Origin: JBNPEO01 sp050490315
GTDB lineage: Bacteria; Actinomycetota; Actinomycetes; Actinomycetales; Micrococcaceae
NCBI RefSeq assembly: GCF_050490315.1
Contig: NZ_JBNPEO010000001.1
Coordinates: 310,001-374,000, forward strand
DNA length: 64,000 nucleotides
Direction of reading: 5' to 3'
Position numbers and translations under genes: made by a program
Shown here: in pieces, positions 60,242-64,000 of the stretch
Numbering within the stretch: position 1 is the first letter of the stretch
Layout: each line of letters starts with the position of its first letter
The notes under the pieces: generated by a model
Told to the model about the DNA's origin: nothing
The model's input: the letters and a program-made list of their open reading frames with translations, nothing else
Databases searched by the model: none

Positions 60242-61693
60242 ATGAACTGGGACACTGAGAACATGCGTTCTCTCTTCAACCGGCGCTGGGGTGGCCTGGT
60301 CCTAGCGCTGGTGCTCCCGGCGACAGTTGAACTAGCTGTGTCCGCTGCCAACTATCGCAATTTCAACATTGTGATGCTTTTGCACTTGGCCGCGGCAGTG
60401 ACAGTTGCCGCCATTGGGGGAGTATGGGCCGCAGTGGTGGCCTCCATCCTGGGCTTTCTGCTGCTGAACTACTTCTCGGCCGTGCCCGTCCACACCTTTT
60501 CCATCGCAGACCCGTCCACACTCTTTACCCTCGTGATGTTCCTCGCCGTAGCCTGCTCCATGGCTGTTGCTGTAGGAACGGCAAGGCGCCGAGCCATCCA
60601 AGCCCAAGCAGCTAGCAAAGAAGCGCACTCCCTCAGTGAGCTGGCCCTCCAGATTCTGGCCAGTGGAGGAACTCTCTCAGCATTTTTGGACCGGGTTCGT
60701 GATGCTCTCAACGTCCCAGCTATCACCTTGCTCAAACAACTGAACACGGGGGAGGGCCATTGGAAAGTCTTGGCGAGTTCCGGTGAGAACCCGCCGATGA
60801 CGCACGCCTCCGCGGACAGTACCGCCGTCGTCGACTCTCAATACACGCTGCTGTTGCGCGGCACGGCACCGGGCCCGGCGCAACAGCGGCTGCTTAATGC
60901 CTTCGGCGCTTACTTGGTGGCCATCCGGGAACGGCGTGAACTGGTTCAAACGCAGCAGGATAATGCTCGGCTCGAAGAAGGTAATTCCATGCGCACAGCC
61001 ATTTTGCGGGCCGTCTCGCATGACTTGCGCACTCCGCTCTCGGGGATCAAACTCGCGGTCAGTAGTCTGCGGCAGCCCGGTGTTGAGCTGCCAGCCGAGG
61101 ATCGGAGCGAACTGCTCGAGACCATCGAAGATTATGCTGACCGGCTGGACCATCTGGTGGGCAACCTGCTGGATATGTCCAGACTCAGCGCCGATTCCGC
61201 CACCCCACTTCTAGCCCCAGTGATGTGGGCTGATTCCCTGCCTGAGGCAATGCGTGGTTTAGACACCAGCACTATCCACATCGAACTTAGCCCCGCAGCG
61301 ACGCCGGTGCTGGCAGACATCGGGATGCTCGAACGAGTGGTGGCTAACTTGTTAGAAAATGCGTTTAAATACGCGCCGGGTCAAGCCATCGAAATTCGTG
61401 ACGTGGCCGGGAGGTCAGCCGAGGGCAGCCCTGCGGCGCAGTTGATCATCGCCGATCACGGTACTGGGGTGGATCCAGAAAAGCTTCACGTGATGTTCCG
61501 CCCCTTCCAAAGATTGGACGACGGCGCCGCGCACGGTTTGGGCCTTGGGCTCGCCGTTGCCAAAGGACTCAGCGAAGCAATGGGAGGCACACTTGGTGCC
61601 GAGCCGACGCCGGGCGGCGGGCTGACGGTGACCCTGACCCTGCCGCTATACGAGCCGCCGGTACAAAACCTAGACGCAGAGGCCAGCGAATGA
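60242..61693 (+). CDS. Sensor histidine kinase, truncated KdpD-like
   Basis: A 483-residue kinase. The N-terminal four-helix membrane region (about 20-110) resembles DUF4118 of KdpD. A GAF-like segment follows (about 130-240). Phospho-His260 is in VSHDLRTPLSGIK. The ATPase domain has NLLENAFKYAPG and HGLGLGLAVAKGL. The long cytosolic KdpD/Usp sensor domain that precedes the membrane region in full KdpD is absent. No kdpFABC is nearby, so potassium sensing is not assured. It overlaps the response regulator by four bases. ATG 60242 is used; ATG 60263 is possible. Confidence 0.85.
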   Translation: MNWDTENMRSLFNRRWGGLVLALVLPATVELAVSAANYRNFNIVMLLHLAAAVTVAAIGGVWAAVVASILGFLLLNYFSAVPVHTFSIADPSTLFTLVMFLAVACSMAVAVGTARRRAIQAQAASKEAHSLSELALQILASGGTLSAFLDRVRDALNVPAITLLKQLNTGEGHWKVLASSGENPPMTHASADSTAVVDSQYTLLLRGTAPGPAQQRLLNAFGAYLVAIRERRELVQTQQDNARLEEGNSMRTAILRAVSHDLRTPLSGIKLAVSSLRQPGVELPAEDRSELLETIEDYADRLDHLVGNLLDMSRLSADSATPLLAPVMWADSLPEAMRGLDTSTIHIELSPAATPVLADIGMLERVVANLLENAFKYAPGQAIEIRDVAGRSAEGSPAAQLIIADHGTGVDPEKLHVMFRPFQRLDDGAAHGLGLGLAVAKGLSEAMGGTLGAEPTPGGGLTVTLTLPLYEPPVQNLDAEASE

Positions 61694-62364
61694 TCAAGGT
61701 ACTTATTGTTGAGGACGAAGGCGGGATTGGCCGCGCGCTGAAAATCAACTTACGCGCCCACGGCTACGCTCCCACTCTGGCCGCCAGCGGTGAAGCAGCG
61801 CTTGCCGAAGCCCAAGCGGACCCGCCCGCCATGGTGGTTTTGGACTTGGGCCTGCCGGACATGGATGGAATCGAAGTCATTCGGCGGTTGCGCAGCTGGA
61901 GCCAAGTGCCCATTCTGGTGTTGTCCGCCCGGCACGGTTCTGAGGACAAAGTGGAGGCGCTCGACGCCGGAGCTGACGACTACATCACCAAACCCTTTGG
62001 ACTGGACGAACTATTAGCCCGCTTGCGTGCTGCGGCACGCCGTTCGGAAGCGGAACCGGGTGTTCCTTCGGTGACTACCGCCGAGTTTGTGGTGGACCTG
62101 GCCGCTCGCAAAGTTACCAAGGGTGATGAACCTGTTCGCCTGACGCCCACCGAGTGGAGCATCCTAGAAATTCTGGTGAGGAATCAAAGCAAGCTTGTGA
62201 CTCAGCAGCAGCTCTTGGTCCAAGTGTGGGGGCAGGCCTACGCGAAGGAAACACAATACTTACGTGTATATATGGCTCAATTGCGTCGCAAACTCGAAGC
62301 TGACCCGTCCGCGCCCCGGCACCTTCATACCGAGGCGGGTATGGGCTACCGTTTTGATCCCTAA
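61690..62364 (+). CDS. OmpR/KdpE-like response regulator
   Basis: A 224-residue regulator. The receiver has VEDEGGIGRAL, phospho-Asp52 (MVVLDLGLPDMDG) and a later Lys in DYITKPFG. The C-terminal winged helix has LTPTEWSILEILVRNQSKLVT and YLRVYMAQLRRKLE, ending in GMGYRF. It is the partner of the upstream kinase (ATGA-type overlap). The sequence matches KdpE closely, although the Kdp pump is not in view. Confidence 0.92.
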   Translation: MIKVLIVEDEGGIGRALKINLRAHGYAPTLAASGEAALAEAQADPPAMVVLDLGLPDMDGIEVIRRLRSWSQVPILVLSARHGSEDKVEALDAGADDYITKPFGLDELLARLRAAARRSEAEPGVPSVTTAEFVVDLAARKVTKGDEPVRLTPTEWSILEILVRNQSKLVTQQQLLVQVWGQAYAKETQYLRVYMAQLRRKLEADPSAPRHLHTEAGMGYRFDP

Positions 62365-62392
62365 ATTCTCGCTACAGCCGTAAGCTTTGCGT

Positions 62393-63043
62393 ATGAAAAC
62401 TGCCACCCTTCTTGCAGTCTGCCGGGTCCAGCAATTGCGCCAGGATCCGGGAAACGTAGGAATCACAGCCATCGACAAACACCCCGTTGAGGGACCGGTT
62501 AAAGTCAATCGGCTGGGCATCTATGCGGATATTCAGGCAGACCGTCAGCACCACGGTGGCCCGGACCAGGCCCTCTATGCCTATTCACAAGCGGAAGCGG
62601 AAGAGTGGGAGCGCAGGCTGGGCAGGGAGCTTCCGGCGGGGATTTTTGGCGAGAACTTGCGGGTGGACGGAATTGAAACCACCGGAGCCGTGATCGGGGA
62701 GCGTTGGCGGATTGGCCCGGATGTAGAAGTGGAAGTCACCGGCCCGCGAACACCGTGCGCCACCTTTCAGCGCTGGCTGGACGAGCCGCATTGGGTCAAG
62801 CGTTTTACCGAGGCGGGTTTAGTAGGCTGCTATCTTCGTGTGCTCAAAACCGGTCAAATCACCGCTGGGGACCAAATCCACCAGCTTTTTGTCCCCAGCC
62901 ACGGGGTAACCATTGGCAAATGGTTCAGCTCTCCGGACTTGAATGACGTTGAAGCACTCCGGGACGCTGCCGCTGACGGTGAGCTGGTACTCCACGAGGA
63001 TCTTCCGGGAAAATTCGAAAAGCTCGAGCAGCGCCTCACCTAG
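62393..63043 (+). CDS. MOSC-domain protein (YiiM-like)
   Basis: A 216-residue MOSC-domain protein. HHGGPDQALYAYSQAEAEEW near residue 48 and GIFGENLRVDGIETTGAVIGERW are typical, and the conserved Cys is in GPRTPCATFQ near 122. Relatives such as YiiM handle N-hydroxylated bases with a molybdenum cofactor. ATG 62393 is chosen; a TTG 6 bases earlier is less likely. It has no upstream ribosome binding site and may be leaderless. Confidence 0.85.
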   Translation: MKTATLLAVCRVQQLRQDPGNVGITAIDKHPVEGPVKVNRLGIYADIQADRQHHGGPDQALYAYSQAEAEEWERRLGRELPAGIFGENLRVDGIETTGAVIGERWRIGPDVEVEVTGPRTPCATFQRWLDEPHWVKRFTEAGLVGCYLRVLKTGQITAGDQIHQLFVPSHGVTIGKWFSSPDLNDVEALRDAAADGELVLHEDLPGKFEKLEQRLT

Positions 63044-63426
63044 GTGAGGGTGTGCGCAAGCTCACCGACCGTCGTCGAAAATTAAGTTCCGGTCAAGGCG
63101 GCGGATGCATTATGATTGAAGCATCCCCCACTTCCGGTATTCCCTTTATTCTGCCCAATGTTTGAGGCAGGACTGGTACGAGTTGGGGCCCGCAATTTGT
63201 GTGCGGGCGTTTCATTTGGGAAGAGCCGGCCAGGAATCAAAGTCCTGGAAGAAAACGCTGTACAGACTGCTGGGATAGCAGCCGTACGATGCAGCGAGAA
63301 GCCTTGCCATGGGATTGGAATAGCGCCGGGTTTCACTATGCCGAGTCAGACGACTTTGGCTTTTGTAATGCGGCTCAGCTCTTGCCTGAGTAGCGCCGCC
63401 TGGCCTACGAATGAGGACTATTCCCC
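63044..63426 (+). promoter_or_regulatory. Long structured leader of the DEAD-box helicase gene
   Basis: A 383-base gap. TTCCGG and TATGAT (63111-63116), 18 bases apart, form a possible promoter. The leader would then be about 300 bases. Short perfect hairpins are visible: GCCCGC (63188-63193) with GCGGGC (63203-63208), CCAGGA (63230-63235) with TCCTGG (63243-63248), and CTGCT (63267-63271) with AGCAG (63277-63281). Long leaders with cold-dependent folding are common for DEAD-box helicases. No known riboswitch is recognised. A small frame (63199-63393) lies inside. Confidence 0.5.
63199..63393 (+). CDS. Possible small protein inside the helicase leader
   Basis: A 64-residue open frame from GTG 63199 to TAG 63393. 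It is rich in Trp, Asp, Phe and Cys (C2, C21, C24 and a later C) and ends in DFGFCNAAQLLPE. The composition is protein-like. There is no convincing ribosome binding site, and hairpins overlap the frame, so it may be only part of the leader. It could also be a leader peptide. Confidence 0.25.
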   Translation: MCGRFIWEEPARNQSPGRKRCTDCWDSSRTMQREALPWDWNSAGFHYAESDDFGFCNAAQLLPE

Positions 63427-64000
63427 ATGCCCCAAAACTTTACTGAAACCACCGAATCCAACGAATCCGTTGAAGCTGTAGAAACCGTCGATGCGACTGT
63501 GACCAGCGAAAACACCAACACTGATGCTGCAGAAGCAGCTGTTGAAGCTCCCGCGGAAGAAGCATTCGTTAAGGAAGCTCCAAAGGAAGCCGCAGCGCCT
63601 GCTGTTGAGCTCGAAGAAGAAGGCGTGAAGTTCGCCGACCTGGGCATCGACGGCCGCGTTCTTGCCGCTTTGCAAGATGTTGGATACGAGAAGCCTTCAC
63701 CCATTCAGGCAGCCACCATTCCGTTGCTGCTCGAAGGCCGCGACGTTGTTGGTTTGGCTCAGACCGGTACCGGTAAGACTGCAGCTTTCGCGGTACCGGC
63801 ACTGTCCCGCTTGGCTGAACTTCACGACCTCAACGGTCCCTCCCGCAAGACCCAGGCACTGGTTCTAGCGCCTACCCGTGAGCTTGCACTCCAGGTAGCC
63901 GAGGCGTTCACCTCCTACGCCAAGCACATCGATGACTTCACTGTTCTTCCGGTTTACGGTGGTTCCGCATACGGACCTCAGCTCGCTGGTTTGCGCCGCG
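63427..64000 (+). CDS. DEAD-box RNA helicase (N-terminal part, cut by window end)
   Basis: The first 191 residues of an RNA helicase. After an acidic, alanine/glutamate-rich N-terminal extension (about 1-65) the Q motif FADLGIDGRVLAALQDVGYEKPSPIQ appears. Walker A is AQTGTGKT near residue 116. Motif Ia is APTRELALQ near 148. GAGGA lies 12 bases before ATG 63427. The frame is open to the end of the window. It likely unwinds structured mRNA or rRNA, as in cold-shock helicases. Confidence 0.9.
   Translation, partial: MPQNFTETTESNESVEAVETVDATVTSENTNTDAAEAAVEAPAEEAFVKEAPKEAAAPAVELEEEGVKFADLGIDGRVLAALQDVGYEKPSPIQAATIPLLLEGRDVVGLAQTGTGKTAAFAVPALSRLAELHDLNGPSRKTQALVLAPTRELALQVAEAFTSYAKHIDDFTVLPVYGGSAYGPQLAGLRR

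Noticed and set aside
63199..63260. Resemblance of the MCGRF start of the small leader frame to SRAP (HMCES) proteins
   Set aside because: Only five residues match; the rest of the SRAP domain is absent.

Overview
The window comes from a high-GC Gram-positive actinobacterium, most likely a Micrococcaceae member close to Arthrobacter. The evidence is the gene content: an actinobacterial ferredoxin-type sulfite reductase with an APS reductase, an FprA-type ferredoxin reductase, class C sortase pili, EfeUOB, an HtpX with an MHNHHNG-type start, and an ECF sigma factor fused to an anti-sigma-like tail. GTG and TTG starts are common, and a DtxR/IdeR-like iron box is present. No rRNA, phage, transposase or CRISPR array is visible. 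Most genes look intact. The two end genes, a polyprenyl diphosphate synthase and a DEAD-box helicase, are cut by the window edges.

Layout. 1-3.2 kb: polyprenyl synthase end, a DUF559 endonuclease-like gene, a SUKH-like protein and a TRIC-type channel. 3.3-21.7 kb: a sulfur assimilation region in two blocks. The first has a CbiX-type chelatase, sulfite reductase, cysH, cysD and cysN. The second has an SsuABC-like sulfonate ABC transporter, an LLM flavin oxidoreductase, cysG and fprA. Between the blocks lies a 5.2-kb sortase pilus cluster: an LPLTG tip adhesin, an LPLTG backbone pilin and a class C sortase. The cluster is bracketed by two 99-bp palindromic repeats in direct orientation, 93% identical. 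21.7-27.2 kb: PucR regulator, aminobutyraldehyde dehydrogenase and gabT (putrescine/GABA catabolism), then a universal stress protein. 27.2-33.1 kb: rarD, a GAF regulator, an aldehyde dehydrogenase, an alcohol dehydrogenase and a DUF779 protein. 33.2-40.6 kb: the sigma/anti-sigma fusion, an amino acid permease, a TetR regulator, a catalase with its Fur/PerR-type regulator, and an orphan protein. 40.7-44.9 kb: MFS exporter, NarL-type two-component pair, HtpX. 44.9-48.4 kb: efeUOB under a probable iron box. 48.4-56.3 kb: mixed housekeeping genes (YajQ, tRNA-Tyr, thioesterase, thioredoxin, acyl-CoA synthetase, AlkA-type glycosylase, ArsB-like permease). 56.3-58.9 kb: cystathionine beta-synthase and metB. 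58.9-63 kb: a GT87 membrane protein, a KdpDE-like pair without kdpFABC, and a MOSC protein. 63-64 kb: a long, structured leader and the start of a DEAD-box helicase.

How the genes work together. The sulfur genes form a nearly complete route. SsuABC takes up sulfonates. CysDN makes APS, and CysH, which carries the cysteine set of a 4Fe-4S APS reductase, makes sulfite. Sir reduces sulfite to sulfide. CysG and the CbiX protein make siroheme for Sir, and FprA can supply reduced ferredoxin. The absence of APS kinase (cysC) fits this route. Further on, cbs and metB handle transsulfuration.

The most unusual aspect is the intergenic DNA. At least three sequence families of 70-100 bp palindromic elements occur (about nine full or partial copies), all ending in variants of CGCCGAG/CTCGGCG. 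One family brackets the pilus cluster. Its ends also bracket the DUF559 gene, which suggests, without proof, that a DUF559 protein may be linked to movement or maintenance of these repeats.
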